Assembly (NCBI GenBank): GCA_963594675.1
Contig: CAVBGA010000044.1
Location: 1-17,211 of the forward strand
DNA from: Ruminococcus_G sp963594675
Lineage (GTDB): Bacteria; Bacillota; Clostridia; Lachnospirales; Lachnospiraceae
Reading direction: 5' to 3'
Length of the DNA: 17,211 nucleotides
The notes beneath the pieces are model-generated. The model had not been told where the DNA came from, ran no database searches, and worked only from the letters and a program-made list of their open reading frames with translations. Below are positions 7,561 through 14,472 of the stretch, one piece after another; position 1 is the first letter of the stretch; each line of letters starts with the position of its first letter. A program made the translations under genes and the position numbers.

Positions 7561-7598
7561 CTTGCATAATATGCATAGAAAATGTATAATTATGCATC
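7561..7598. promoter_or_regulatory. Tandem ARG boxes (ArgR operator) on the argJ side
   Basis: Box 2 at 7581-7598 contains TGTATAATTATGCA (7583-7596). It fits the ARG-box pattern TGNAT-N4-ATNCA exactly and is a near-perfect palindrome. Box 1 contains TGCATAATATGCA (7563-7575), a perfect palindrome around one base but one base shorter than consensus. The pair covers the -35 and -10 boxes of the argJ promoter, so arginine-bound ArgR would block RNA polymerase. No argR gene is in the window. Confidence 0.7.
7562..7590 (+). promoter_or_regulatory. Promoter of argJBD
   Basis: TTGCAT (7562-7567) and a perfect TATAAT (7585-7590) with 17-base spacing. Transcription would start near 7597, giving a leader of about 175 bases before argJ. 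The same TTGCAT -35 and 17-base spacing occur in the opposite direction at the argG promoter. Confidence 0.7.
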
Positions 7599-7614
7599 AT
7601 ATAAGGAAAAAGAA

Positions 7615-7704
7615 ATGAAAGATTGCTTTACGAAATGTAATTCTTGCGATATGATAGGAAAGATAGTTACTGTGCGTGAAGAAACAGTAACAAGGGATAT
7701 TTGA
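7615..7704 (+). CDS. Possible 29-residue leader peptide upstream of argJ
   Basis: An ATG at 7615 preceded by AAGGA (7603-7607) at 7 bases opens a 30-codon frame ending with TGA at 7702-7704. The product begins MKDCFTKCNSCDM, with three Cys in a C-x3-C-x2-C pattern, and contains Arg at positions 21 (CGT) and 27 (AGG). It sits wholly in the argJ leader. The CGT codon falls in the loop of the hairpin at 7666-7691, and the stop lies inside the next hairpin. It may be a regulatory leader peptide, a tiny real protein, or chance. I do not recognise it. The call rests on the ribosome site and position only. Confidence 0.3.
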   Translation: MKDCFTKCNSCDMIGKIVTVREETVTRDI

Positions 7705-7720
7705 GATAATAAAAATATCC
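7666..7720 (+). promoter_or_regulatory. Two hairpins in the argJ leader
   Basis: GTTACTGT (7666-7673) pairs with ACAGTAAC (7684-7691) around a 10-base loop. Four bases further on, GGATATTT (7695-7702) pairs with AAATATCC (7713-7720), also around a 10-base loop. Both stems are perfect 8-base pairs. No T-run follows either, so they are not standard terminators. They may shape translation of the small ORF, RNA stability, or a protein contact. The rest of the 351-base gap (7421-7771) holds the promoters, the ARG boxes and the two ribosome sites. Confidence 0.4.
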
Positions 7721-7771
7721 GAGAGATCTATAGAAAATAAAAAAGCTATTTAATATAAGGAGAACATTTTT

Positions 7772-8995
7772 ATGAAAAGGATTGAAGGTGGTGTAACCGC
7801 TGCAAAAGGATTTCAGGCAGCCGGTATCGCAGCTGGAATAAAAAAAGGAAATACAAAGGACATGGCTTTAGTATATTCTACAGAGCCTTGTACAGCGGCA
7901 GGTACCTTTACTACTAATGTGGTAAAAGCGGCACCGGTAAAATGGGATTATGATCAGGTTCATGGACAGAAATACGCTCAGGCGATTGTTTGTAACAGTG
8001 GTGTTGCCAATGCCTGCACAGGAGAGGAAGGATATTCCTACTGTAAGAAAACATCTCAGGCGGCTGCAAAGGCATTGAATATTTCTGAAAATGCAGTGCT
8101 GGTAGCATCTACAGGTGTAATTGGAAAACAGCTTCCCATGGATAAAATGGAGGCGGGTATTGAAAAGATGGCGCCTCTTCTGTCTGACAGCCTTGAGGCA
8201 GGAAGTCTGGCTGCTCAGGCGATTATGACAACTGATACTGTAAAAAAAGAAATCGCTTATAGTCTGGAAGTTGCTGGAAAGACAGTTACCATCGGCGGTA
8301 TGTGTAAAGGTTCTGGTATGATTCACCCCAACATGTGCACAATGCTTGGCTTTGTAACCAGTGACCTGGCAATTGAGAAGGACTTGATGCAGGATATGCT
8401 TCGGGAAGTAATCGGAGATACTTTCAATATGATTTCTGTAGATGGAGATACTTCCACAAATGATACGGTGCTTTTCTTGACAAATGGTTTGGCAGGCAAT
8501 GAGATCCTGAAAGAGAAAAATGACGATTATAATAAAGTAAAAGAAGCTTTGTTTGAAGTTTGTAAATACCTGGCTAAGGCCATTGCAGGAGATGGAGAAG
8601 GTGCCACAGCTCTGTTTGAGGTGAAGATTGTAGGTGCAGAAAGTAAGGAGCAGGCAGTGATCCTTTCCAAGTCTATTATCACATCTTCTCTGACCAAGGC
8701 TGCTATCTTTGGCCATGATGCTAATTGGGGAAGAATCCTTTGCGCTATGGGCTATTCAGGAGCACAGTTTGATCCGGAAAAGGTAGATCTTTTCTTTGAA
8801 AGTGCAGCAGGTAAAATTCAGATTATTAGTGACGGAGTGGCAGTGGATTACAGTGAGGAAGAAGCAACAAAGATCCTCTCAGAAAAAGAAGTAACAGCTA
8901 TCGCCGATGTGAAGATGGGTGACGCTACCGCCACAGCATGGGGTTGCGATCTGTCTTATGATTATGTAAAAATTAATGCGGATTATCGTTCTTAA
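7772..8995 (+). CDS. argJ: ArgJ, glutamate N-acetyltransferase / amino-acid acetyltransferase
   Basis: A 407-residue enzyme that moves the acetyl group from N-acetylornithine to glutamate, giving ornithine and recycling acetylglutamate. Some family members also use acetyl-CoA for the first step; which type this is cannot be read from sequence. The precursor cuts itself into two chains at the conserved KGSGMIHPNM-x-TML motif. The new N-terminal and catalytic Thr is T190, preceded here by Cys 189 where Ala is common. Other landmarks are CNSGVANACTG (74-84) and the GHDANWGRI stretch near the C-terminus. The ribosome site AAGGAGA (7757-7763) supports the start. First gene of argJ-argB-argD, 17 bases from argB. 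argC is not adjacent. Confidence 0.96.
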   Translation: MKRIEGGVTAAKGFQAAGIAAGIKKGNTKDMALVYSTEPCTAAGTFTTNVVKAAPVKWDYDQVHGQKYAQAIVCNSGVANACTGEEGYSYCKKTSQAAAKALNISENAVLVASTGVIGKQLPMDKMEAGIEKMAPLLSDSLEAGSLAAQAIMTTDTVKKEIAYSLEVAGKTVTIGGMCKGSGMIHPNMCTMLGFVTSDLAIEKDLMQDMLREVIGDTFNMISVDGDTSTNDTVLFLTNGLAGNEILKEKNDDYNKVKEALFEVCKYLAKAIAGDGEGATALFEVKIVGAESKEQAVILSKSIITSSLTKAAIFGHDANWGRILCAMGYSGAQFDPEKVDLFFESAAGKIQIISDGVAVDYSEEEATKILSEKEVTAIADVKMGDATATAWGCDLSYDYVKINADYRS

Positions 8996-9012
8996 GACTT
9001 GGGAGGAAAATT

Positions 9013-9909
9013 ATGGTAAGTCAGAAATACCTGGAAAAGGCAGGCGTTCTTATTGAGGCATTGCCCTATATCCAGAGATTCAACAGAAAAATTGTCCTTA
9101 TTAAATATGGCGGAAGTGCCATGGCAGATGAGGAGTTAAAACGCAGTGTGATTCAGGACGTTGTACTCTTGAAATTAGTAGGATTCAAACCCATTATTGT
9201 CCATGGAGGCGGAAAAGAAATTAGCCGCTGGGTTGGCAAGGTAGGAATGGAGCCTAAGTTTATTAACGGTCTTCGTGTAACAGATAAAGAAACCATGGAA
9301 GTGGCTGAGATGGTTTTGAATAAGGTGAATAAGGAACTGGTGACTCTGGTGGAATCCCTGGGAGTAAAGGCAGTAGGAATCAGTGGCAAGGATGGCGGCC
9401 TTCTTCAGGTGAAGAAAAAAGAATCCGAAGGAGGAGATTTAGGATTTGTAGGAGAAATTACTAAAGTAGATCCTAAAATCATCTATGATCTTTTGGAGAA
9501 GGATTTCCTTCCTATTATTTGTCCACTGGGTCTTGACGAAGAGTTCCAGACCTATAATATTAATGCAGACGATGCAGCCTGCAGAATTGCAGAGGCAGTA
9601 AGTGCTGAGAAGTTAGCCTTCCTGACAGATATCGAGGGTGTATATAGGGATTATAATGATCCTAGCAGCCTGATTTCAGAGCTTCATGTATCAGAAGCCC
9701 AGGGGCTGATTGACGACGGCAGCGTAGGCGGCGGTATGATCCCAAAATTGAATAACTGTATCGAAGCTATTAATGAAGGGGTAAATCGGGTACATATTCT
9801 TGATGGAAGAATTCCCCACAGCCTTTTGCTTGAGATCTTTACCAACAAGGGAATCGGCACAGCGATTCTCAGGGAGAATGAGGAGAAATATTACAATGAA
9901 AATGAATGA
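9013..9909 (+). CDS. argB: Acetylglutamate kinase
   Basis: A 298-residue kinase that phosphorylates N-acetylglutamate with ATP, the second step of ornithine synthesis. Landmarks are KYGGSAM (Lys 31), HGGGKEI (64-70), NGLRVTD (Arg 88) and GISGKDGGLL (122-131), plus the GGGMIPKL segment near the C-terminus. An N-terminal helix (LIEALPYIQRFN, about 13-24) precedes the core. That extension is typical of hexameric, arginine-inhibited enzymes, so feedback control by arginine is likely (inferred from the family). The ribosome site GGGAGG (9001-9006) lies 6 bases before the ATG. It overlaps argD by 14 bases at its 3' end. Confidence 0.97.
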   Translation: MVSQKYLEKAGVLIEALPYIQRFNRKIVLIKYGGSAMADEELKRSVIQDVVLLKLVGFKPIIVHGGGKEISRWVGKVGMEPKFINGLRVTDKETMEVAEMVLNKVNKELVTLVESLGVKAVGISGKDGGLLQVKKKESEGGDLGFVGEITKVDPKIIYDLLEKDFLPIICPLGLDEEFQTYNINADDAACRIAEAVSAEKLAFLTDIEGVYRDYNDPSSLISELHVSEAQGLIDDGSVGGGMIPKLNNCIEAINEGVNRVHILDGRIPHSLLLEIFTNKGIGTAILRENEEKYYNENE

Positions 9910-11086
9910 TCAGATGCAGGTATCTGAGGAGTATATTCTTCATACCTATAATCGTTTTCCAGTAGTTGTTGACCACGGAGAAGACGTATATATTTATGAT
10001 ACAGACGGCAATAAATATTTGGATTTTGCCGCTGGTATCGCCGTTTCCGGCTTAGGCTATAGCAATGAGAGATATAAACAGGCTCTCAAAAATCAGATTG
10101 ATAAGCTGATGCACATTTCTAATCTGTATTACCATGTTCCTATGATGGAAGCCGGTCGCAAGGTAATTGAAGCTACCGGTATGGAAAAAGTATTTTTTAC
10201 TAATAGTGGAACGGAAGCGATTGAGGGTGCTCTTAAGGCAGCAAAAAAATATGCTTATGCAAGAGATGGTCATGCTGGTTTTGAAATTATTGCTATGGAG
10301 CATTCTTTTCATGGAAGAAGTGTTGGTGCTCTTTCTGTTACAGGAACAGCCCACTACAGAGAACCCTTTGAGCCTTTAATGGGTGGTGTGAAATTTGCCA
10401 TCTTCAATGACCTTGACAGCGTAAAAGCTCAGATTACAGATAAAACCTGTGCGATTATTATGGAGACTGTTCAGGGCGAGGGCGGCATTTATCCCGCTGA
10501 TCCGGAATTCCTCAAGGGAGTAAGAGCTCTTTGCGATGAGAAAGATATCCTTTTGATTCTGGATGAGATTCAGTGTGGTATGGGCCGCTGTGGCAGCTGG
10601 TTTGCATGGCAGCAGTATGGCGTAGAACCGGATATTATGACATGTGCTAAGGCCCTTGGCAATGGTGTTCCAGTGGGCGCCTTTGTGCTTGGTAAGAAGG
10701 CTGCAGCCGCTTCTTTACAGCCTGGAGATCATGGAACCACATATGGTGGCAATCCCTTTGTGTGTGCCGCAGTCAGTGAGGTTTTTGATATTTTTAAAGA
10801 GGAAGATATCATTGGCCATGTAAATAAGACAGCTCCCTATCTGGAGAAAAAACTGGATGAGCTGGTAGAAAAATATGATTGTATCTCAGCAAGACGTGGA
10901 AAAGGTTTCATGCAAGGCCTTGTAATTGCAGGTCGCCCTGTAGGAGATGTGGTGAAAAAAGCCTTGGCTAATGGCCTTTTGGTTATCTCAGCCGGAAGTG
11001 ATGTATTGCGTCTGGTTCCGCCCCTTGTGATTACTGAGGCACATATCGATGAAATGATTGAAAAACTGGAGAAGAGCCTTTCCTGA
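9896..11086 (+). CDS. argD: Acetylornithine aminotransferase
   Basis: A 396-residue PLP enzyme of the class III aminotransferases that converts N-acetylglutamate semialdehyde and glutamate to N-acetylornithine. The PLP phosphate-binding segment is NSGTEA (103-108). The cofactor-binding DEIQCGMGRCG stretch follows, and the Schiff-base lysine is K252 in CAKALGNG. The start was set at ATG 9896, inside the end of argB, because AGGAG (9881-9885) is 10 bases upstream and the protein then begins at the expected place. Extending the frame upstream to 9800 would add an unrelated tail read from argB. It is the last gene of argJBD here: argF does not follow, and its stop codon lies inside the hairpin at 11080-11099. 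Confidence 0.96.
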   Translation: MKMNDQMQVSEEYILHTYNRFPVVVDHGEDVYIYDTDGNKYLDFAAGIAVSGLGYSNERYKQALKNQIDKLMHISNLYYHVPMMEAGRKVIEATGMEKVFFTNSGTEAIEGALKAAKKYAYARDGHAGFEIIAMEHSFHGRSVGALSVTGTAHYREPFEPLMGGVKFAIFNDLDSVKAQITDKTCAIIMETVQGEGGIYPADPEFLKGVRALCDEKDILLILDEIQCGMGRCGSWFAWQQYGVEPDIMTCAKALGNGVPVGAFVLGKKAAAASLQPGDHGTTYGGNPFVCAAVSEVFDIFKEEDIIGHVNKTAPYLEKKLDELVEKYDCISARRGKGFMQGLVIAGRPVGDVVKKALANGLLVISAGSDVLRLVPPLVITEAHIDEMIEKLEKSLS

Positions 11087-11107
11087 GAAAACTCAGGAAT
11101 TTGACTA
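11080..11107 (+). terminator. Hairpin terminator at the end of argD
   Basis: TTCCTGAG (11080-11087) pairs with CTCAGGAA (11092-11099) around AAAA, a tight 8-base stem with a 4-base loop. The argD stop codon TGA (11084-11086) is inside the left arm. The following TTTGACTATTT is only a broken T-run, so termination may be partial. The SGNH gene converges from the other side, its stop at 11105-11107. Confidence 0.6.
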
Positions 11108-11797
11108 TTTAGAGGATTCTCCTATAAGGGAGTTATATATAAAGTTTGCTATATGGAAGGCTCCATCCTTGTCGGGGTGGACGCCATCCCTTGTAAAATA
11201 TTCGGGATGATCTGTCAGCTCGGTATGAATATCGATGAGGGTCAGCCCGTATTTTTTCGCCAGATTTTTGATAACTGTAATTTCTTCATCCAGGCTATCT
11301 CTGTGCATGGAATAGGCCAATGTATTTTTTTTATTTACAGAATAAATAGGTGGTGGCGTCAGGAGATAGATGGTGGGATGGGAAGAGAGATTGCTATAGC
11401 TTTCAATCAGACTTTCATAATCCCTGCGGAAATTAGGGAGATCTCCTCGGTTCTGGCTTTTCGTATCATTGGTTCCCAGCATAATCAGGACAATGTCCGG
11501 CTGAAAATCCAGACTTTTTTGATAAAATTTTTCTTCTGTATAAGGCTTATCACCATTATTTTGCAAGGTAGCGGAATTGACTCCATAGTTTTTTATCAGA
11601 TAACCATTGCCAAGCAACTTTTGTAGTTGGGCAGGGTAGGCTTCTGATTTGCGATTTGTGAGGTAGGCTCCGTGGGTGATACTGTCACCAACACAGGCCA
11701 CTCTTATTTTCCTTTGATTGTGAAGGACAGGAAATGAAATAAGAGAGAGAAGAAAAATTCCTGCGATTATGGCCGTGACTGTGACTTTCTTTTTCAT
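11105..11797 (-). CDS. Membrane-anchored SGNH/GDSL-type esterase
   Basis: A 230-residue SGNH-fold hydrolase or acyl-transfer protein. The N-terminus has three Lys and a hydrophobic segment (about 7-25), with no lipobox or clear cleavage site, so it is likely a signal anchor with the enzyme outside the cell. SGNH blocks are in order: GDSIT with nucleophile Ser 39, a Gly in NYGVNS (block II), LGTND with Asn 110 (block III), and DGVHP with Asp 204 and His 207 (block V). The whole triad is present. The substrate is unknown; cell-wall or exopolysaccharide esters are plausible. AAGGGG lies 7 bases before the ATG. It is divergent from a family 3 acyltransferase gene 63 bases away, which hints at a shared acylation/deacylation role. 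Confidence 0.88.
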   Translation of the reverse strand: MKKKVTVTAIIAGIFLLSLISFPVLHNQRKIRVACVGDSITHGAYLTNRKSEAYPAQLQKLLGNGYLIKNYGVNSATLQNNGDKPYTEEKFYQKSLDFQPDIVLIMLGTNDTKSQNRGDLPNFRRDYESLIESYSNLSSHPTIYLLTPPPIYSVNKKNTLAYSMHRDSLDEEITVIKNLAKKYGLTLIDIHTELTDHPEYFTRDGVHPDKDGAFHIANFIYNSLIGESSK

Positions 11798-11852
11798 AGG
11801 ATGCCCCTTAGTGCTTGGTGAGTAGTTACCGTAAATTTTAGTAATTGTTTTA

Positions 11853-11881
11853 ATTGTAAGATGAAATCAGATATTTGTACA
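11853..11881 (-). promoter_or_regulatory. Candidate promoter for the SGNH gene
   Basis: On the minus strand, TGTACA (plus 11876-11881) and TACAAT (plus 11853-11858) are spaced by 17 bases. It would start transcription near 11846, about 49 bases ahead of the SGNH start. It overlaps the start codon of the divergent acyltransferase gene. The -35 is weak (four of six). Confidence 0.35.
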
Positions 11882-12883
11882 GAAAAAACACGAGATTATC
11901 TATTTGACAACTATAAGGCTTTTTTGATTTTTATGGTGGTGTTGGGCCATTTTGTGGAATTGGCTTCAGATGACAACCTTTTTCTTGAATGTGTCAAATG
12001 GATGGTCTTTTCTTTTCATATGCCTGCTTTTGTTTTTGTATCAGGCTATTTTTCAAAGAAAAAGAGCAGCTTTTTAAAGTTGATTCGAAGACTTATGGTG
12101 CCTTATCTGGTCTTCGAAGTGCTCTATTATCTTCTCTATGTGTATGTAATACATAAGAAAACCCACCTTTGGCTCTTTTGGCCTAAATTTACCCTATGGT
12201 ACCTTCCTGCCATGTTTGTCTGGAAATTAGTGATTCCCTATTACAGAAAAATTCCCGGTCACTTGCCTATTGCAGTAGCCATTGGCTTGTTTGCAGGCTG
12301 TCTGGGAATTGATGATAATTTTTTGACTCTTCCCAGATTGATGGTATTTTTCCCCTTCTTTGTTATAGGAGCGGATTTTAAGAGAGAGTATATTACAGCG
12401 ATACGCAATAAAATTTCACCCAGATTTGCAGCTTTGAGCTTGTTTTGCGTTAATCTTTTTGTGGCTGCAGTGGCTATATGGGATGAAATTCCCGTATTTG
12501 TTTTTTATGGTCGTTATAATTATGACTATCTTCATGAAGAAAATACAGAGGGAATTGCGATCCGTTTCCTCTTTTATTGTATTGCCTTCTTGTTAAATCT
12601 ATTGTATTTATCAGTTATGAGTGAGCAGAAAAGTCGCTTTACTTTGCTGGGAGAGCGTACTATGGCAGTGTATCTATTTCATGGTTTGGTGTATGGGTTG
12701 ATTGCCTATCTATGGGAAGATCTGCCAGAAATGAATCTTGTGGTGCAGAGCCTTCTCATAGTGCTATTGGTAGTGGGTGTCACCTGGCTGCTGTCGAGAA
12801 AACCCTTTACCATAGTGTTGGATTGGATTACTAAGGCATCCTTTTGCAAGGGAAAAATAGCTTGTAATAAGAATTCAAATTAG
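11861..12883 (+). CDS. Acyltransferase family 3 membrane protein
   Basis: A 340-residue integral membrane protein with about ten hydrophobic helices. It belongs to the acyltransferase 3 family, which passes acetyl or other acyl groups to sugars or cell-wall polymers across the membrane. Support is the N-terminal DNYKAFLIFMVVLGH (conserved His 30), then FSFHMPAFVFVSGYF (about 50-65) and the YLFHG near the C-terminus. It most resembles the fucose 4-O-acetylase-like branch, which lacks a fused SGNH domain. The ribosome site is poor: only TGTAAG precedes the ATG, and no better in-frame start exists nearby, so the start is less sure. Its last codons contain the probable promoter of the next operon. 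The divergent SGNH gene may encode a partner. Confidence 0.85.
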   Translation: MKSDICTEKTRDYLFDNYKAFLIFMVVLGHFVELASDDNLFLECVKWMVFSFHMPAFVFVSGYFSKKKSSFLKLIRRLMVPYLVFEVLYYLLYVYVIHKKTHLWLFWPKFTLWYLPAMFVWKLVIPYYRKIPGHLPIAVAIGLFAGCLGIDDNFLTLPRLMVFFPFFVIGADFKREYITAIRNKISPRFAALSLFCVNLFVAAVAIWDEIPVFVFYGRYNYDYLHEENTEGIAIRFLFYCIAFLLNLLYLSVMSEQKSRFTLLGERTMAVYLFHGLVYGLIAYLWEDLPEMNLVVQSLLIVLLVVGVTWLLSRKPFTIVLDWITKASFCKGKIACNKNSN

Positions 12884-12890
12884 TTACAAT
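12862..12890 (+). promoter_or_regulatory. Promoter of the comEA operon
   Basis: TTGTAA (12862-12867) and TACAAT (12885-12890) with 17-base spacing. The -35 box lies inside the last codons of the acyltransferase gene, whose stop is at 12881-12883. Transcription would start near 12897, about 53 bases ahead of comEA. I saw no clear terminator between the two genes, so some read-through is possible. Confidence 0.5.
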
Positions 12891-12949
12891 AAAAGTGCAA
12901 ATGCTGTTGTGCTGATCATTTCGGAATCCTTTAAATAGGGGTGGTCAGT

Positions 12950-13771
12950 GTGAAATTAAGCAAAAAGAGTATTATTTTTATAGCGATTCTTTGGATTCAA
13001 GTCTTCTTTTTAAGCTCTTGTGGTGAGAGCGTTATCTATGATCTGGCGGAGGGGTCCGCGGTTTCACAGGAGGAAAGAAATTCTATTGTGGAAGCAGGTG
13101 ATCCCTCTGTAGATAAGGAGTTTGCAGAAGATAAATCAGATGAAGCGACAGATGAGAGTTCTGCAAAAGATAGTCAGGATACTGTAGAGTCTAAGAATGG
13201 GGATGCGACTGCTGGCGCAGGAGAGAATGCAAATACAGAAGAGACTGCGAGTAAGACAGCGAGCTCTTCACAGATTTATGTGCATGTATGTGGTGCGGTG
13301 AATGCGCCTGGCTTGTATGGTTTGCCTCAGGGTAGCAGAGCTGCAGCGGCTATTGATGCAGCCGGAGGTTATACAGAAGATGCCAGTCAGGAAAGTCAGA
13401 ATCTGGCACGTCTTCTGACAGATGGTGAGCAGCTTCGGGTGCCTACCAGGGAAGAAGCGAATGCAGGACAGACCTATGCCACAGCCACTTCAGGTGCCCA
13501 GTCGGGGACGGTTTCCGGGCCCCAGACAGGAACAAGTTCCGCTACAGGGAGTGATGCCTCTTCGGTGAATTCAGAATCAGTAGTGAATATTAATTTGGCG
13601 GACCGCCAGACCTTAATGACCTTAAGTGGAATCGGAGAGGCCAAGGCGGATGCAATCATACAGTATCGCAGTGATGCCGGTGGATTTCAGTCCATTGAGG
13701 AGCTTACCAATGTTTCAGGCATCGGAGATGCGACATTTCAAAAGCTTAAAGATAAAATTACAGTGAGTTGA
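12950..13771 (+). CDS. comEA: ComEA-like DNA receptor, predicted lipoprotein
   Basis: A 273-residue envelope protein of the ComEA family, which binds incoming double-stranded DNA outside the membrane during natural transformation. The start is GTG 12950, with AGGGGTGG (12937-12944) 5 bases upstream; GTG 12941 would overlap that site. The N-terminal hydrophobic segment ends in a lipobox FLSSC (Cys 24), so it should be lipid-anchored; most ComEA proteins have a transmembrane helix instead. A long Asp/Glu/Ser-rich spacer (about 25-105) follows. Next come an SLBB domain (IYVHVCGAVNAPG to LRVP, about 109-165), a Gly/Ser/Thr/Gln linker, and a C-terminal double helix-hairpin-helix (VNINLA, LSGIGEAKA, VSGIGDATF; about 213-273). 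First gene of a probable operon ending in comEC. Confidence 0.9.
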   Translation: MKLSKKSIIFIAILWIQVFFLSSCGESVIYDLAEGSAVSQEERNSIVEAGDPSVDKEFAEDKSDEATDESSAKDSQDTVESKNGDATAGAGENANTEETASKTASSSQIYVHVCGAVNAPGLYGLPQGSRAAAAIDAAGGYTEDASQESQNLARLLTDGEQLRVPTREEANAGQTYATATSGAQSGTVSGPQTGTSSATGSDASSVNSESVVNINLADRQTLMTLSGIGEAKADAIIQYRSDAGGFQSIEELTNVSGIGDATFQKLKDKITVS

Positions 13772-13782
13772 GGTAAAGAGAT

Positions 13783-14472
13783 ATGAGCAGGCGAGTACTT
13801 GTTGTAGATGACGAAAAGCTGATCGTAAAGGGAATCCGCTTCAGCCTGGAGCAGGATGATATGAAGGTGGATTGTGCATATGACGGAGAGGAGGCAGTAC
13901 ATTTGGCCCGGGAAAATCATTATGATATGATTCTTCTGGATTTGATGCTTCCTAAGCTTTCTGGACTTGAGGTTTGCCAGCAGATTAGGGAATTTTCGCA
14001 GGTTCCCATTATCATGCTTACAGCAAAGGGTGAGGATATGGACAAAATCCTGGGCCTTGAGTATGGAGCGGATGATTATATTACCAAACCCTTCAATATT
14101 CTGGAGGTGAAGGCGAGAATTAAGGCAATTCTCAGACGTACCAGTCATGTTGCTGTGGAAGAGAAAAAGAATACGGTGGTTGAGATTAACGGACTTAAGC
14201 TGGATAGTGAGAGCCGTCGGGTCTATATCAATGAAAAGGAACTGAATCTTACAGCAAAGGAATTCGACCTGCTGGAACTTCTTGTATGTAATCCCAATAA
14301 AGTTTATACCAGAGAAAATCTCTTGAAGATGATCTGGGGATATGAGTATCTGGGAGATGTTAGAACAGTGGATGTGCATATTCGTCGATTGAGGGAGAAG
14401 ATTGAATCTAATCCTAGTGATCCGAAGTATGTTCATACCAAGTGGGGAGTGGGTTACTATTTCCAGGCATAA
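13783..14472 (+). CDS. OmpR/PhoB-family response regulator
   Basis: A 229-residue cytosolic transcription regulator. The receiver domain (about 1-120) has the acidic pair D9-D10, phosphorylation site D53 (LLDLMLP), T80 and K102 (ITKPF). The winged-helix DNA-binding domain (about 130-229) ends with the typical RTVDVHIRRLREKI and KWGVGYYF. It is closest in style to WalR/PhoP-like regulators, but I cannot name the orthologue. It starts 11 bases after the comEA stop, with GAGG (13770-13773) upstream, and the kinase gene follows directly. The kinase is its probable partner. Targets are unknown; being inside a com operon, envelope or DNA-uptake genes are candidates (inference). Confidence 0.94.
   Translation: MSRRVLVVDDEKLIVKGIRFSLEQDDMKVDCAYDGEEAVHLARENHYDMILLDLMLPKLSGLEVCQQIREFSQVPIIMLTAKGEDMDKILGLEYGADDYITKPFNILEVKARIKAILRRTSHVAVEEKKNTVVEINGLKLDSESRRVYINEKELNLTAKEFDLLELLVCNPNKVYTRENLLKMIWGYEYLGDVRTVDVHIRRLREKIESNPSDPKYVHTKWGVGYYFQA

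Noticed and set aside
7615..7647. The C-x3-C-x2-C pattern in the argJ leader peptide as a radical-SAM cluster motif
   Set aside because: The frame has only 29 codons, far too short for a radical-SAM enzyme; the pattern match alone means nothing.
7868..8716. A 282-codon open frame on the minus strand, opposite argJ
   Set aside because: It is antisense to argJ; the product is rich in Cys, His and Ser as expected from a reversed coding strand, with no domain signal.
9800..9895. Upstream extension of argD to 9800
   Set aside because: The added 32 residues come from reading argB out of frame. The ATG at 9896 has a ribosome site and gives the expected N-terminus.
13738..14436. A 232-codon open frame on the minus strand, opposite the response regulator
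   Set aside because: The plus-strand frame encodes a textbook OmpR-type regulator with all key residues; the antisense product has no family features.
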